This document shows positions 1 to 10,335 of a stretch of 64,000 nucleotides of DNA, in pieces; positions within the stretch are counted from its first letter, which is position 1, and each line of letters starts with the position of its first letter. The position numbers and the translations under genes were made by a program. This stretch comes from Hyphomicrobium sulfonivorans (GTDB taxonomy: Bacteria > Pseudomonadota > Alphaproteobacteria > Rhizobiales > Hyphomicrobiaceae): the NCBI RefSeq assembly GCF_013306565.1, contig NZ_PZPO01000002.1, positions 74,501 to 138,500 of the forward strand, read 5' to 3'. Under the pieces are notes generated by a model. That model did not search any database and was not told the origin of the DNA. It saw only the letters and a list, made by a program, of their open reading frames with translations.

Positions 1-1311
1 CCGATCGTGGCATTTCAGTTCGATCACGCTGAAACCAAGCTGCTGATCACCGATCGCGAGTTCGCGCCGCTTTCCAAGGCTGCGCTTGAGTTGGCGAGCG
101 CGAAGCCGATTGTGATCGATTATGACGATCCGGAATTTCCGCAAACGGGCGAGCGATTGTCCGCAGTCGAATATGAAGAATTTATCGCGGCGGGCGATCC
201 GCAGTTCGCATGGCAGATGCCAGATGACGAGTGGAACGCCATTTCGCTGAACTACACTTCCGGCACCACCGGCAATCCGAAAGGCGTCGTCTATCACCAC
301 CGTGGTGCGGCGCTGATGTGCTACGCCAACAATCTTGAAGCCGGCATGGGCGCGCACGCGGTGTATCTGTGGACACTGCCGATGTTCCACTGCAACGGCT
401 GGTGCTTCCCGTGGTCCGTGACAGCGGTTGCAGGCACGCATGTTTGCCTGCGCTGGGTGCGCGCCAAGGCGATGTATGACGCGATCATCGAGCACCGTGT
501 GACGAACCTTTCCGGCGCGCCGATCGTGATGGCAACGCTGCTCAACGCACCCGACGATGAGAAGCGCCCGATTGAGCACCGCGTGTCGGTGAACCATGCC
601 GCAGCTCCGCCGCCGCAAGCTGTGATGGATGCGATGACTGAAGCCGGCTTCCACCTTACGCACCTTTACGGACTGACCGAGTCCTACGGTCCGGCGGTGG
701 TGAACAAGTGGAACGTTGAATGGGATGCGCTCGACAGCGCTGGTCAGGCGTTCAAGCGAACGCGTCAGGGTGTACGCTATCTCGCGCTGGAAGGTCTGAC
801 CGTGATGGACCCTGAGACGATGCAGACGGTTCCGGCGGACGGCGTGACGCTGGGCGAAGTCATGTTCCGCGGCAACATCGTAATGAAGGGCTACCTGAAA
901 AATCCGGTCGCAACGGCGGAAGCATTTGCTGGCGGCTGGTTCCACTCCGGCGATCTCGGCGTGCTGCATCCCGATGGCTATATCCAGCTCAAGGATCGCT
1001 CGAAGGATGTCATCATTTCGGGCGGTGAGAACATCTCATCCATCGAGGTTGAGGATGTGATCTACAAGCATCCATCTGTTGCCTATTGCGCGGTGGTGGC
1101 CAAACCGGATGACCGCTGGGGCGAGACGCCGTGCGCGTTCGTGGAATTGCGCCCGGGCATGGACGCCTCGGTCGAGGAGCTGATCGGCTGGTGCCGGGAG
1201 CGGCTGGCGCACTACAAGTGCCCGCGCTACGTCGTGTTCGCGGAGGTGCCGCGCACATCGACCGGCAAGATCCAGAAGTTCAAGCTGCGCGAGATGGCGA
1301 AGAGCGCATGA
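1..1311 (+). CDS. Acyl-CoA synthetase (AMP-forming), 5'-truncated by window edge
   Basis: This is the C-terminal 436 residues of an ANL-superfamily ligase that activates a carboxylic acid to acyl-AMP and then to acyl-CoA. The reading frame is open at base 1, so the true start lies outside the window. The AMP/phosphate loop YTSGTTGNPKG is near residue 85. The aromatic-hinge HSGDLG motif is near 317 and is followed by the DRSKD linker to the C-terminal lid. The lid carries SGGENIS and ends in PRTSTGKIQK, with the catalytic lysine. HLYGLTES is the adenine-binding motif. Family members of this kind are about 540 residues and act on short- or medium-chain fatty or branched acids; the substrate cannot be read from the sequence. 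No operon partner is visible downstream. Confidence 0.93.
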   Translation, partial: PIVAFQFDHAETKLLITDREFAPLSKAALELASAKPIVIDYDDPEFPQTGERLSAVEYEEFIAAGDPQFAWQMPDDEWNAISLNYTSGTTGNPKGVVYHHRGAALMCYANNLEAGMGAHAVYLWTLPMFHCNGWCFPWSVTAVAGTHVCLRWVRAKAMYDAIIEHRVTNLSGAPIVMATLLNAPDDEKRPIEHRVSVNHAAAPPPQAVMDAMTEAGFHLTHLYGLTESYGPAVVNKWNVEWDALDSAGQAFKRTRQGVRYLALEGLTVMDPETMQTVPADGVTLGEVMFRGNIVMKGYLKNPVATAEAFAGGWFHSGDLGVLHPDGYIQLKDRSKDVIISGGENISSIEVEDVIYKHPSVAYCAVVAKPDDRWGETPCAFVELRPGMDASVEELIGWCRERLAHYKCPRYVVFAEVPRTSTGKIQKFKLREMAKSA

Positions 1312-1709
1312 CGCGTGTGCTGCGTTGCTCCGGGAACACTATTTTTCGACGGCGTCGGACGCAGATGTTCGCCCGCGTTCCGTCGCAAAGTCGGCAGCGT
1401 TCGCGACGCCAAAATTCAGCGGTCACGAAGCGTATAACCGAAAGCGTGAGTGGGCTGTCGTGTGGGGCGCTCTGCGGCTTGACCCGAAGCGCGCCCCGTT
1501 GCTGAACGGAGCATGCTCCGCGCTTGGGAGAGGCGGAGACATACTCCGAAGATGCGCGGCCGGATCAAGTCTGAGAACTGCGGCTGGCCTGCGAGCCATC
1601 GCGGCTATTCAGCCGAATGGCTGGTGCTCAGCAAAGCCGTGATCCCGATGATCCAGCCGGTGTCGATCCTGGCCGGAGATTGAGGGCCGAAGGCTCCTGG
1701 TTGGCAGCT
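1312..1709. other. Intergenic stretch without a supported gene
   Basis: About 400 bases lie between the acyl-CoA synthetase and the DUF465 gene. Open frames here run through the synthetase 3' end or lack a ribosome binding site and a recognisable protein. I see no clear terminator, RNA gene or repeat. Confidence 0.6.
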
Positions 1710-1892
1710 TTAATGTCGTGTGCTGCCGTTCATGCTTAGTCGTGTGATTTGGTCTTTGAGTTTCAGCTTCCGTACTTTCAGTCGCTGAATTTCTTGCTCA
1801 TTCGCACCGGGGCGGGAGAGCTCCTCTTCAATCTTACGCTTAAGAAGCTTGTGCTTCTCGGATAGCTCTGCGAGGTGAGCTGAAAGCGCCAT
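1710..1892 (-). CDS. DUF465 (YdcH-like) small coiled-coil protein
   Basis: This 60-residue basic helical protein begins MALSAHLAELSEKHKLL and continues with a heptad-like K/E/L pattern through most of its length. That is the DUF465/YdcH signature of short cytosolic helical-hairpin proteins of unknown function. Two ATG codons are adjacent. The second is preferred because GGAGG lies six bases upstream of it, against three for the first (which would end at 1895). It is transcribed divergently from a second DUF465 gene about 260 bases away. The family is common in alphaproteobacteria; no biochemical role is assigned. Confidence 0.82.
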   Translation of the reverse strand: MALSAHLAELSEKHKLLKRKIEEELSRPGANEQEIQRLKVRKLKLKDQITRLSMNGSTRH

Positions 1893-2153
1893 CATGGTCC
1901 TCCATGTATATTGAAGACAACAGTAGCGTGACAGAAGCTCGGCGACTTGTCCAATGGCGTTATTGTGTCGGATCGCCTAATTTTTGATGCAAATCTGCTC
2001 CGCGAGCGGGCGCTGCAATACGGCGCCTTTGCAATGTTTTATGTGCAGAATGTGCGCTGGCCTGTAACGGCAATCACTTGCGAGTTATAAGCAACAGATG
2101 GATAGTCCGGCCGCATATGCGCTGGTTGTTTAAAAGGACGTCGCCGGCCGGAC

Positions 2154-2360
2154 ATGACGCGCAACAACGATAGAGAGCTTCGGGACGAACTGGCAAAGTT
2201 GCGGGCTGAGCACCGCGACCTTGATGACCAGATCATACTGCTTGAGGATTCCGGCACTGCGGACCAGCTTCTGGTGAAGCGCCTCAAGAAAAAGAAGTTG
2301 GTGATCAAGGATCGCATGACCTCGATCGAAGATCAGCTGCTGCCCGACATCATTGCCTGA
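2154..2360 (+). CDS. DUF465 (YdcH-like) small coiled-coil protein
   Basis: This 68-residue protein of the same family has the pattern LRAEHRDLDDQIILLE followed by LVKRLKKKKLVIKDRM. These form two amphipathic helices with a basic turn, typical of DUF465. It has a longer acidic/leucine segment at the C-terminus (EDQLLPDIIA) than its divergent neighbour. The two are paralogues rather than a duplication visible at DNA level. It ends 47 bases before the convergent transporter gene. Function is unknown. Confidence 0.8.
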   Translation: MTRNNDRELRDELAKLRAEHRDLDDQIILLEDSGTADQLLVKRLKKKKLVIKDRMTSIEDQLLPDIIA

Positions 2361-2407
2361 CAGACGACAACGCGGATCGCGCGCGAAGAACCGCGCACTG
2401 ATGGGCG

Positions 2408-3811
2408 TCAGGCTGCCCGGATGCCGCCAGATGCATTCGAATTGCTGCCATCCACTGCTGTTCCGGTTGCTTCGATAGCAATGTCGCGCAGGGCCTTTGC
2501 GGCGGCTGCGGTTGTCGCTTCGGCATCGGCTTCGTCGCCGCGCGACGCAGAGATCATGCCGCCTTCCAGCGGCTGTCCCAACGTTTCCTTGAAGGTCAGC
2601 ACCGCGGTGAAGGCAACGGCGGCAGCGAACATCACCATGAACGCTGGCGCCATCGGATTGTCGGTGTAAGCGACGAGCAGCGTGGCGATGAAAGGCGTGA
2701 GGCCGCCGACGATGCCGATCGACAGATTGTAACCGAGCGCCACCGCCGTGCAGCGCACCTGGGCCGGTGTCGATTCTACGATCAGCGCCGGGAACGACGA
2801 CGTGAACAGGCCGACGAAGAGCGCTGCACCGAGCTGGCCAGCAAAGACGAGTACAGGGTCGGGCTGATGCATGAGCGTGAACAGCGGCCACGCGGTGAGA
2901 AAGCCCATGCCGATCGAGAACAGCAGCACCGGCTTGCGGCCCACTTTGTCGGTGAGCCATGCGCCGAGCAGCATGCACGGTAGCAGCGCAGTCATGCTGA
3001 TGGTGTTGATGAGCAGCGCCTGCGCGGGGGTGAAGCCGTTATCCAGCTCCATCACGCTGACGAGATAGACGAACAGCAGATAGAACGGCACCGCGTTGAA
3101 AGCGGCGAGGGCGGCGATGCGGCCCACGAGGCGCCAGTGATTGCGCAGCGTGTCGACAATCGCCGGGCTCTTGCCGCTGCGCTCCGGAACTGTCTCCTCG
3201 ATGTTGCGGCGGATCAGGTTACCGACCAGGCCGACGCCTAGACCCATGATGAAGGGAATGCGCCAGCCCCATTCCGCCAGTGCATCGGCGGACATCACCG
3301 CGGCCAGCAGTGCGCCGGTGGCAGAGCCGAGCAGCAGGCCGACGATGGCGCCGCACGCTGCAAGGCCGCCCATGAAACCGCGCCGGCCCTCGGGCGCGCG
3401 CTCAACCAGAAACACCATCGAGCTGGGATGCTCGCCGCCGAGCGACAGCCCCTGCACCATACGCAGCATTGTGAGCAGGATGGGCGCGGCAATGCCGAGG
3501 ACCGCGTATCCGGGCAGCAGGCCGATGAGAAAGGTCGGCACGGCCATGGCAGTGATCGCGACGATGAGCGCGGCACGGCGGCCGTAGTGATCGCTGACGT
3601 GGCCGATGGCGATGCCGCCGAGCGGGCGCATCAGGTAGCCAACGGCAAAGACGCCAAAGGTGGCGAGAAGCTGGGCGACCTGGCTTTCATGGGGGAAGAA
3701 CTGGCGCCCGATCTCAACGGCGAAAAAGCCGTAGATGGCAAAATCATACCATTCCAGCACGTTGCCGATCATGCCGGCGCCAATGGCCCGGCGGGTGCGC
3801 GCTGGTTGCAT
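2408..3811 (-). CDS. MFS transporter, metabolite:H+ symporter (MHS/ProP-like) family
   Basis: This 467-residue integral membrane protein has about 12 hydrophobic segments. The N-terminal GNVLEWYDFAIYGF motif is the hallmark of the metabolite:H+ symporter branch (ProP, KgtP, ShiA). The loop 2-3 motif GHVSDHYGRRAAL and its second-half repeat (DKVGRKPVL) are the MFS sugar-porter-like signatures. It probably imports an organic acid or a compatible solute with protons; the substrate is not inferable. The ATG has GAGGGG about nine bases upstream. The last ~40 residues are alanine-rich and probably cytosolic. It is divergent from purEK, with 186 bases between. Confidence 0.9.
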   Translation of the reverse strand: MQPARTRRAIGAGMIGNVLEWYDFAIYGFFAVEIGRQFFPHESQVAQLLATFGVFAVGYLMRPLGGIAIGHVSDHYGRRAALIVAITAMAVPTFLIGLLPGYAVLGIAAPILLTMLRMVQGLSLGGEHPSSMVFLVERAPEGRRGFMGGLAACGAIVGLLLGSATGALLAAVMSADALAEWGWRIPFIMGLGVGLVGNLIRRNIEETVPERSGKSPAIVDTLRNHWRLVGRIAALAAFNAVPFYLLFVYLVSVMELDNGFTPAQALLINTISMTALLPCMLLGAWLTDKVGRKPVLLFSIGMGFLTAWPLFTLMHQPDPVLVFAGQLGAALFVGLFTSSFPALIVESTPAQVRCTAVALGYNLSIGIVGGLTPFIATLLVAYTDNPMAPAFMVMFAAAVAFTAVLTFKETLGQPLEGGMISASRGDEADAEATTAAAAKALRDIAIEATGTAVDGSNSNASGGIRAA

Positions 3812-3997
3812 CCGGATGTGCCCCTCAAGGATCTTTAGCGGTGTGCTTGGATGGCTGGCCGTCCCCTGGCCAGCGCGTGCGGTGAGGCGTTAAGCATGAC
3901 AGTGGCGGGCTAAGAAACGGCCAAACGACAAGCAACACTTGTAAATATCGGGCTGTTCCTGTACCTCCGCGCTTTCTGTGGCCGAACGCAGCACGAG

Positions 3998-4492
3998 ATG
4001 AGCACCGAAAAAGCCGTTGTAGGCATCATCATGGGAAGCCAGTCCGACTGGCCGACAATGAAGAAGGCCGCGCAGATCCTGGCCGACTTGCAGGTTCTAT
4101 TCGAAGCGCGCATCGTTTCCGCCCACCGCACCCCTGAACGGCTGTATGACTATGCCAAATCCGCCAAGGATCGGGGCTTGAAGGTCATTATTGCCGGTGC
4201 TGGCGGCGCAGCGCATCTGCCGGGCATGACCGCTTCGATGACACAGTTGCCGGTTCTGGGCGTGCCCATCGCAACGACGGCGCTGGGCGGCGAAGACAGC
4301 CTGCTTTCGATCGTGCAGATGCCTGCGGGCGTTCCGGTCGGCACCCTCGCCATCGGCGAGATGGGCGCCACCAACGCCGGCCTGCTGGCGGCACAGATTC
4401 TCGCCATTACCGACGCGGCGCTGCTTAAGCGTCTCGAAGCGCACCGGGCGGCCCGCTCTGCGGCTGTCGCCGAAAGCCCCCAGGATACGTGA
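3998..4492 (+). CDS. purE: N5-carboxyaminoimidazole ribonucleotide mutase PurE
   Basis: This 164-residue cytosolic enzyme moves the carboxylate of N5-CAIR to C4, giving CAIR in purine synthesis. The class I PurE motifs are present: GSQSDW near residue 14, SAHRTPERL near 43 and GGAAHLPGM near 70. The glycine-rich tail [15 protein letters not shown] follows. Length matches the family. Its stop overlaps the GTG start region of purK, the usual purEK pair, which together replace a one-step carboxylation. Confidence 0.97.
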   Translation: MSTEKAVVGIIMGSQSDWPTMKKAAQILADLQVLFEARIVSAHRTPERLYDYAKSAKDRGLKVIIAGAGGAAHLPGMTASMTQLPVLGVPIATTALGGEDSLLSIVQMPAGVPVGTLAIGEMGATNAGLLAAQILAITDAALLKRLEAHRAARSAAVAESPQDT

Positions 4493-5604
4493 GACCGCAT
4501 AGGATGCAGCCTCTTCCCCCCGGCTCGACGATTGGCATTCTCGGTGCCGGTCAGCTCGGCCGTATGCTTGCCGTGGCAGCTTCGCGGCTCGGCCTCAAGG
4601 CTCACATTTATAGCGACGTTCCGGGCCCCGCTTCGGATGTCGCGGCATCGACAACGATCGGCGCATACGATGATCTGGCGAAGATCACGGCGTTTGCGGC
4701 TGAGACCGATGTCGTCACCTATGAATTTGAAAACGTTCCTGTTTCTGCCGCCGCTGCGGTGGAAAAGGTGCGTCCAGTACGTCCGGGGCTGAAGCCTCTG
4801 GAGGTAGCGCAGGACCGCTTCAAGGAAAAAAGCTTCATCGCTTCTCTGGGCCTGCCGCTGCCCCGCTTTGCGCTGGTCGAAGGGCCGGGCGATTTCGCCG
4901 CCGCGCTTGAAACCGTGGGCGCGCCATCGATCCTGAAGTCGCGTCGTCTGGGCTATGATGGCAAGGGCCAGGCCCGGCTGGCTTCTGCCGATCAGATCGG
5001 CGAGGCGTTCGAAGCTATCGGCCGTGCGCCTGCAACTTTAGAGGCGATGGTCAACTTCCAGTTCGAGGTTTCGGTGCTGCTGGTGCGTGGCATCAACGGC
5101 GAAACGCTGGTTTACGACATCCCGCAGAACCACCACGAAGGTGGCATCCTGCGCACCTCCACGGTGCCGAGCCGCCTGCCTGCCGCCCATCGTGAGCGGG
5201 CGATCGAAATTGCTTCGACGCTGGCTGAGGCGCTGGGCTATGTCGGTCTGATCGGCGTCGAGATGTTCTACGTCGGCGATGCGCTTGAGCCGCTGCTGCT
5301 GAACGAGTTTGCCCCGCGTGTCCATAATTCAGGCCACTGGACGATGGACGCATGCGCCGTTGGCCAGTTTGAGAACCACATTCGGGCGGTTGCGGGTTGG
5401 CCGCTGGGTGCGACGGAACGCCATTCGGATTGTCAGATGACCAATCTGATCGGCGATGATGTTGCCGCGTGGCCGCAGTTGGCCGGTGAGGCCAATGCCT
5501 GCCTGCATCTTTATGGCAAGAACAAAGCTCTGCCCGGCCGCAAAATGGGGCACGTCAACAGGCTATTCCCCCGCTCGGTGGATGTTGAAACCCGTTCACT
5601 CTAA
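4489..5604 (+). CDS. purK: 5-(carboxyamino)imidazole ribonucleotide synthase PurK
   Basis: This ATP-grasp enzyme makes N5-CAIR from AIR, bicarbonate and ATP and feeds PurE. The N-terminal dinucleotide-like fold begins with [11 protein letters not shown]. The central ATP-grasp part includes [13 protein letters not shown] (nucleotide lysine) and [10 protein letters not shown]. The metal/phosphate part reads [28 protein letters not shown]. The GTG start at 4489 overlaps the purE stop. An internal ATG at 4504, five codons later, begins the conserved part and may be the real start (366 against 371 residues). Neither has a strong ribosome binding site, which fits translational coupling to purE. Confidence 0.96.
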   Translation: MRPHRMQPLPPGSTIGILGAGQLGRMLAVAASRLGLKAHIYSDVPGPASDVAASTTIGAYDDLAKITAFAAETDVVTYEFENVPVSAAAAVEKVRPVRPGLKPLEVAQDRFKEKSFIASLGLPLPRFALVEGPGDFAAALETVGAPSILKSRRLGYDGKGQARLASADQIGEAFEAIGRAPATLEAMVNFQFEVSVLLVRGINGETLVYDIPQNHHEGGILRTSTVPSRLPAAHRERAIEIASTLAEALGYVGLIGVEMFYVGDALEPLLLNEFAPRVHNSGHWTMDACAVGQFENHIRAVAGWPLGATERHSDCQMTNLIGDDVAAWPQLAGEANACLHLYGKNKALPGRKMGHVNRLFPRSVDVETRSL

Positions 5605-5621
5605 TCACGCATGGACAATCC

Positions 5622-5648
5622 GGCGCTCCCTGTGGTAGGGGAAGCGCC
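5622..5648 (+). terminator. Hairpin after purK
   Basis: GGCGCT-CCCT and AGGG-GA-AGCGCC form a stem with a five-base loop shortly after the purK stop. No uridine run follows, so it is a terminator-like or transcript-stabilising hairpin rather than a canonical intrinsic terminator. Confidence 0.45.
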
Positions 5649-5740
5649 ATCATCAACGGCAATCGGGGCGTGGTGTTTTAGATACCGCACCGTATGCCGC
5701 TTTTTTCATTGGTCACCACAAGGCACAAGGAAGTAGCCGC

Positions 5741-5983
5741 TTGCAGGTTCTCGTCCGCGACAACAACGTCGATCAGGCTCTCAAGGCGCTCAAGAAGAAG
5801 ATGCAGCGCGAGGGCATTTTCCGTGAGATGAAGCTCCGTAACTATTTTGAGAAGCCCTCCGAGCGTAAGGCTCGTGAGCAGGCTGAAGCTGTGCGCCGCG
5901 CCCGTAAGCTGGCTCGCAAGCGCGCTCAGCGTGAAGGCCTTCTGCCAGGCAAGGCTGCACCCGCTGCCGGTGCCCGCCGCTAA
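5741..5983 (+). CDS. rpsU: 30S ribosomal protein S21
   Basis: This 80-residue, very basic small-subunit protein acts near the 3' end of 16S rRNA and helps translation initiation. The conserved core reads [27 protein letters not shown] and then [12 protein letters not shown]-like residues. An arginine/lysine-rich tail follows, as in other alphaproteobacteria. The start is TTG, which directly begins the conserved N-terminus, with AAGGAAG seven bases upstream. The gene is monocistronic, with its own terminator overlapping the end of the convergent hydrolase gene. Confidence 0.95.
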   Translation: MQVLVRDNNVDQALKALKKKMQREGIFREMKLRNYFEKPSERKAREQAEAVRRARKLARKRAQREGLLPGKAAPAAGARR

Positions 5984-6017
5984 AAGTCGGTTTCCGACGG
6001 CATTCCTTGTGATTTAG

Positions 6018-6050
6018 TGCGCCCTGAGCGATGTGCTCACGGGCGCATTT
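6018..6050 (+). terminator. Intrinsic terminator of rpsU
   Basis: TGCGCCC-TGAGC pairs with GCTCA-c-GGGCGCA around a five-base loop and is followed by TTT. The right arm runs into the last codons of the convergent alpha/beta hydrolase gene (stop at 6037-6039), so the two transcription units share this sequence. Confidence 0.75.
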
Positions 6051-6903
6051 GTCGTTGGAGAGGCGCGTCATCGTAGGCATCGAGCGCCTTGGCGCGCTTG
6101 TCGTACAGCGCCTCGATCCAGCGGAACATCGCCTCGTGCGAACCGTGCAGGTGGTGGTCCGAGTGGCCCGCGCGTGGGAAGGTGATGATATCCTTCGGCG
6201 CGTTGGCGGCCTCATACACGGCCTTGCCCATCTCAACCGGAATGACGCGATCTTCTTCGCCATGCAGGATAAGCAGCGGAGCAGTCACCTTCGGCAGATG
6301 CTGTAGCGTCTCGTAGCGGTCGAAAATGAACGGCCGCACCGGCAGCCACGGATAGGACAGTTCTGCCACGTCGACGATCGACGTATAGGGCGCATCCAGC
6401 ACAATGCCGCCAACGTCATGCGCAGCGGCCAGCTGCACGGCGACGCCCGAGCCGATGGATTCGCCATAGACGATGATGTCTTCCGGAGCGACGCCGTCAT
6501 CGCGCAGCGCCTGATAGGCCAGCGCCGCATCGGCAACATTGTCAGCTTCGCTGGGCTGACCTTCCGATCCGCCGAAGCCGCGATAGCTGAGCATCAGCAC
6601 GCCGTAGCCCTGGGCCAGAAAGCGCCGCATCCGCTCGGAGCGATTGGTGAGGTTGCCGGCGTTGCCATGGAAATACAGCAGCGTTGGCTTGCCGGGGCTG
6701 GCCGGAGCGTACCAGCTGACGAGCTGGGTGCCATCCGCTGCGGTCAACATACGCTCGCTGGCGCCGGCCAGGTTGAACGCTGCCGGTGAGACGCGCCCGG
6801 CATCCGGGAAGTACATCAGCTTGCGCTGCAAAACGAAGGCTGCAACCGCTACCACTGCGTAGACGGCAAAAAGGGCCAGCGCGATCTTGATGATGAGCTG
6901 CAT
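6037..6903 (-). CDS. Membrane-anchored alpha/beta hydrolase (BEM46/ABHD13-like)
   Basis: This 288-residue protein has a single N-terminal membrane segment (residues about 4-23, rich in A/V/F). The serine hydrolase domain starts at LLYFHGNAGN, the oxyanion-hole motif. The nucleophile elbow is GESIGS near residue 147. The acid residue lies in LLILHGEEDRVIP and the catalytic histidine in AGHSDHH. This arrangement matches the BEM46/YhfR-like group of uncharacterised, membrane-tethered hydrolases. The ATG at 6903 is chosen over a longer frame because GGAGAGG lies directly upstream and it starts the membrane anchor. Substrate is unknown. Confidence 0.88.
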   Translation of the reverse strand: MQLIIKIALALFAVYAVVAVAAFVLQRKLMYFPDAGRVSPAAFNLAGASERMLTAADGTQLVSWYAPASPGKPTLLYFHGNAGNLTNRSERMRRFLAQGYGVLMLSYRGFGGSEGQPSEADNVADAALAYQALRDDGVAPEDIIVYGESIGSGVAVQLAAAHDVGGIVLDAPYTSIVDVAELSYPWLPVRPFIFDRYETLQHLPKVTAPLLILHGEEDRVIPVEMGKAVYEAANAPKDIITFPRAGHSDHHLHGSHEAMFRWIEALYDKRAKALDAYDDAPLQRQMRP

Positions 6904-7175
6904 GCCTCTCCAACGCGCTTTTGGCAGCACCGATGGTTGAGCGGACGGGCGGTGCCAAGCAGAGGTCAGATTAGCCTGATCCGGCGCCGCCTGCGAAGCC
7001 GAACCGCTGCGGCCAATTACAAAATCGAATACGTCGTGGCCGAAAACCCGCAAAAAATTTTACGGGCCAATGCAACTCGGCGACAGGACAACAGATGTCG
7101 GATGGCTCTTTGTTCAAGCCATCCGAATTGCAGCGTAGGGCCGCAGCCCTGGCCAGATCGTCTGGCCGTACGTCC

Positions 7176-8294
<1,119 letters not shown>

Positions 8295-8405
8295 GTTGGC
8301 GCCTTTCTCCGCTTGAAGTCGCGGCAAGGGTATTGCGGATTACCGCCTTGGCAACCGCGATCTTGGTCTGGGCCCCATATCAGGGTGCGGCTTTTGCGGT
8401 TCGGC

Positions 8406-9203
8406 TTAATTTGCAGGTCGGAATGGAGATGCGCGCTGCGCGCCGGTGAAGTCGGGCAAGGCGCCGCTCTTGGTCGCTGACGCAGCGTTCTGCCCTGGTG
8501 GAACCAGAAGCAGCAGCATCGCACTCAACAGCAGCGGCCCGATCCAGATTGCCCAGTAGAGGCCAAAGATCTGCACAGCTTCGCGGCGTCGCAACGCGGC
8601 CAGCTTCTTTTTCTGTTCCAGCCTCTCCTGCTTTAGCTTTTCCGGTTCCAGGTTTTGCTGGTCCAGTCTGCTTAAAGCCTGCTGAGAGCGGGCGATTTCA
8701 TAGTCGATCTCGTCGTGGTTCTCGCCGCACTCATGCAGCGCCCGTTCGTATTCTTCGAGGATCGGCTGCAATTCGCGATCCGCAACTCCGTTCATCAGCG
8801 TGAGCCGTTGCAGCGCGCTGTTGACCTTGCGGCCGCACTCGTCGAAGCGGCGCGCCTTGGCGGGATAATCTTTCGCCTGCTCGATGAGACCGATGACCAT
8901 GGAGAGCGAGCCGGTGACAAAGCCGGTGAAGTCCAGCACGTTGCGCGTATGCACGCTGATGCTGTCCTGAAAGATGGTGGTGTAGATCGGCAGCAGAAAT
9001 CCGAACACGCCCGCCAGCGCAAATGCCAGCGTGCTTGCATCCTGCTTGCGCTCGAATCGTTTTGCGGCGTTGAAGCGCGCGCGCTTAACGACGTTCCAGT
9101 TGTTCAGGTATCTGTCGCGCGTAGAGACGTTCTTGCGCACCGTTTCAGCCGCAAGCCGGATTTGTGTCGCGCCAGATGCCGTGGGAATTCGACTCGTCTG
9201 CAT
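8406..9203 (-). CDS. SLATT-like membrane protein (probable SLATT_5 family)
   Basis: This 265-residue protein has an amphipathic N-terminus and two close membrane helices at about 57-79 and 88-108. A long charged helical region at about 110-210 follows, with a third helix at about 211-234. The segment after helix 2 (YPAKARRFDECGRKVNSALQ) and the later EEYERALHECGENHDEIDY match my memory of SLATT domains. In particular they recall family 5, whose members carry a Y-rich segment followed by an ENHxxxDY motif. SLATT proteins are predicted pore-forming effectors of nucleotide-second-messenger or RT-linked immunity systems. No cyclase (CD-NTase), SLOG or reverse transcriptase gene is adjacent, so it is an orphan. 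The family call is from memory, not a search. Confidence 0.62.
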   Translation of the reverse strand: MQTSRIPTASGATQIRLAAETVRKNVSTRDRYLNNWNVVKRARFNAAKRFERKQDASTLAFALAGVFGFLLPIYTTIFQDSISVHTRNVLDFTGFVTGSLSMVIGLIEQAKDYPAKARRFDECGRKVNSALQRLTLMNGVADRELQPILEEYERALHECGENHDEIDYEIARSQQALSRLDQQNLEPEKLKQERLEQKKKLAALRRREAVQIFGLYWAIWIGPLLLSAMLLLLVPPGQNAASATKSGALPDFTGAQRASPFRPAN

Positions 9204-9524
9204 GCGGGCACATTACTGCGCATCCATCGAACGCTCATCAGGGGAGATGCCATTCCGATGGCCGATGTGCCGGATGGTGTTGAAAACCGGAAGGCGCATC
9301 AGGCGGCTGTGCCGCAGGGTCGCATCCGCTAGGAAACCCGCCGCGAAAATCGCGAATGTTACGACCGCTTACTGAACGTTATCGGCAGCAGCCCTGCGCA
9401 AGGGTTCAAAACCTGTGGTTGACCTACGATGTAAGGTACTCGTTGGCGCCGTCCCAATGTGCTCTGCGTGTTGATATTCGCCGCAGCCGTGCGCCCGTAA
9501 ATTTCGTCTGAATGTCTGGAGTAA
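9204..9524. other. Divergent intergenic region
   Basis: About 320 bases separate the SLATT-like gene and the HAD phosphatase gene and must hold both promoters. I see no RNA gene or strong inverted repeat. A stretch near 9360-9470 was checked for SRP, 6S and tRNA signatures without success. Confidence 0.5.
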
Positions 9525-10271
9525 ATGCGTATGCGGTTACCTCCCGCCCCAACAACGCCGACCGTTGTGTTCGATCTGGACGGCACGCTTGTGCACACCG
9601 TTCCGGACATCGCCGCCGCTCTGGATGAAGTTCTCGCGCCCTATGGTTTCGGACCAACAAGTGAGGATGAGGCTGCCTCGATGATGGGAGATGGCCTGAG
9701 CGAATTCTTCTGGCGCGCGTTGACCTCCAAGCGTCTCAATCTGCCGGCCGACGAGGCTGATGCCGCGCGTCGTCGCTTCATTGCCTGTTATGCGAAGGCG
9801 CCGGCGCGTCGATCACGTGTTTATCCGGGCATCTATGCGCTGCTGCAGGAGTTGCGTCAGCGCCATGTCCGTACAGCGGTTTGCACCAACAAGATCGAGG
9901 AAATCGCGCGCACGATCCTGCAGGATATGCGCCTCGTGAATTGCTTTGATGCGGTGGTTGGTGCCGGTGGCGATCGGCCGATGAAGCCTGATCCGCGCCC
10001 TGTTCAAGAAGCTGTCACGCGCGCAGGCGGCCACATGGCGCGGGCGCTGCTTGTTGGCGACACGAGTGCCGATCACGGCGCGGCGATTGCAGCGCGCGTT
10101 CCGCTGGTGCTGGTTGATTACGGCTACAGCCATCTGCCGATCAGCGCGCTGACCTATGGCATCATTGTCGACAATCCCAAGAGCCTGCACGACGCGGTGA
10201 TGCGGTTTGTCGGCATGGAGGATTATCGCGGCCCGGACGCCGAAGCGGAGCATCATCCGAGCGTCGTTTGA
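9525..10271 (+). CDS. gph: HAD-superfamily hydrolase, phosphoglycolate phosphatase-like
   Basis: This 248-residue HAD subfamily IA enzyme has motif I DLDGTL near residue 18, motif II CTNKIEE near 117 and the motif III lysine in MKPDPRPVQ. Motif IV is LVGDTSADH near 180. The four-helix cap between motifs I and II is of the Gph type. The likely reaction is hydrolysis of 2-phosphoglycolate to glycolate, arising from oxidative damage or photorespiration-like metabolism; other small phosphoesters are possible. ATG codons at 9525 and 9531 both fit. The motif I neighbour is VHT where many Gph proteins have VDS, so the substrate assignment is tentative. Confidence 0.8.
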   Translation: MRMRLPPAPTTPTVVFDLDGTLVHTVPDIAAALDEVLAPYGFGPTSEDEAASMMGDGLSEFFWRALTSKRLNLPADEADAARRRFIACYAKAPARRSRVYPGIYALLQELRQRHVRTAVCTNKIEEIARTILQDMRLVNCFDAVVGAGGDRPMKPDPRPVQEAVTRAGGHMARALLVGDTSADHGAAIAARVPLVLVDYGYSHLPISALTYGIIVDNPKSLHDAVMRFVGMEDYRGPDAEAEHHPSVV

Positions 10272-10335
10272 TGCCCGTCGACGGCATCACGCGGGACAAA
10301 CGGACTAGCGGGTGGATGCTGGAGCTGGGGTGATC

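Noticed and set aside
1131-1642. Overlapping frames at and after the acyl-CoA synthetase end
   Set aside because: Arginine-rich shadows without a start site or motif.
9360-9470. Possible small structured RNA upstream of the phosphatase gene
   Set aside because: Checked for SRP (GGAAGCAGCC-type), 6S, tmRNA and tRNA signatures on both strands; none is present.
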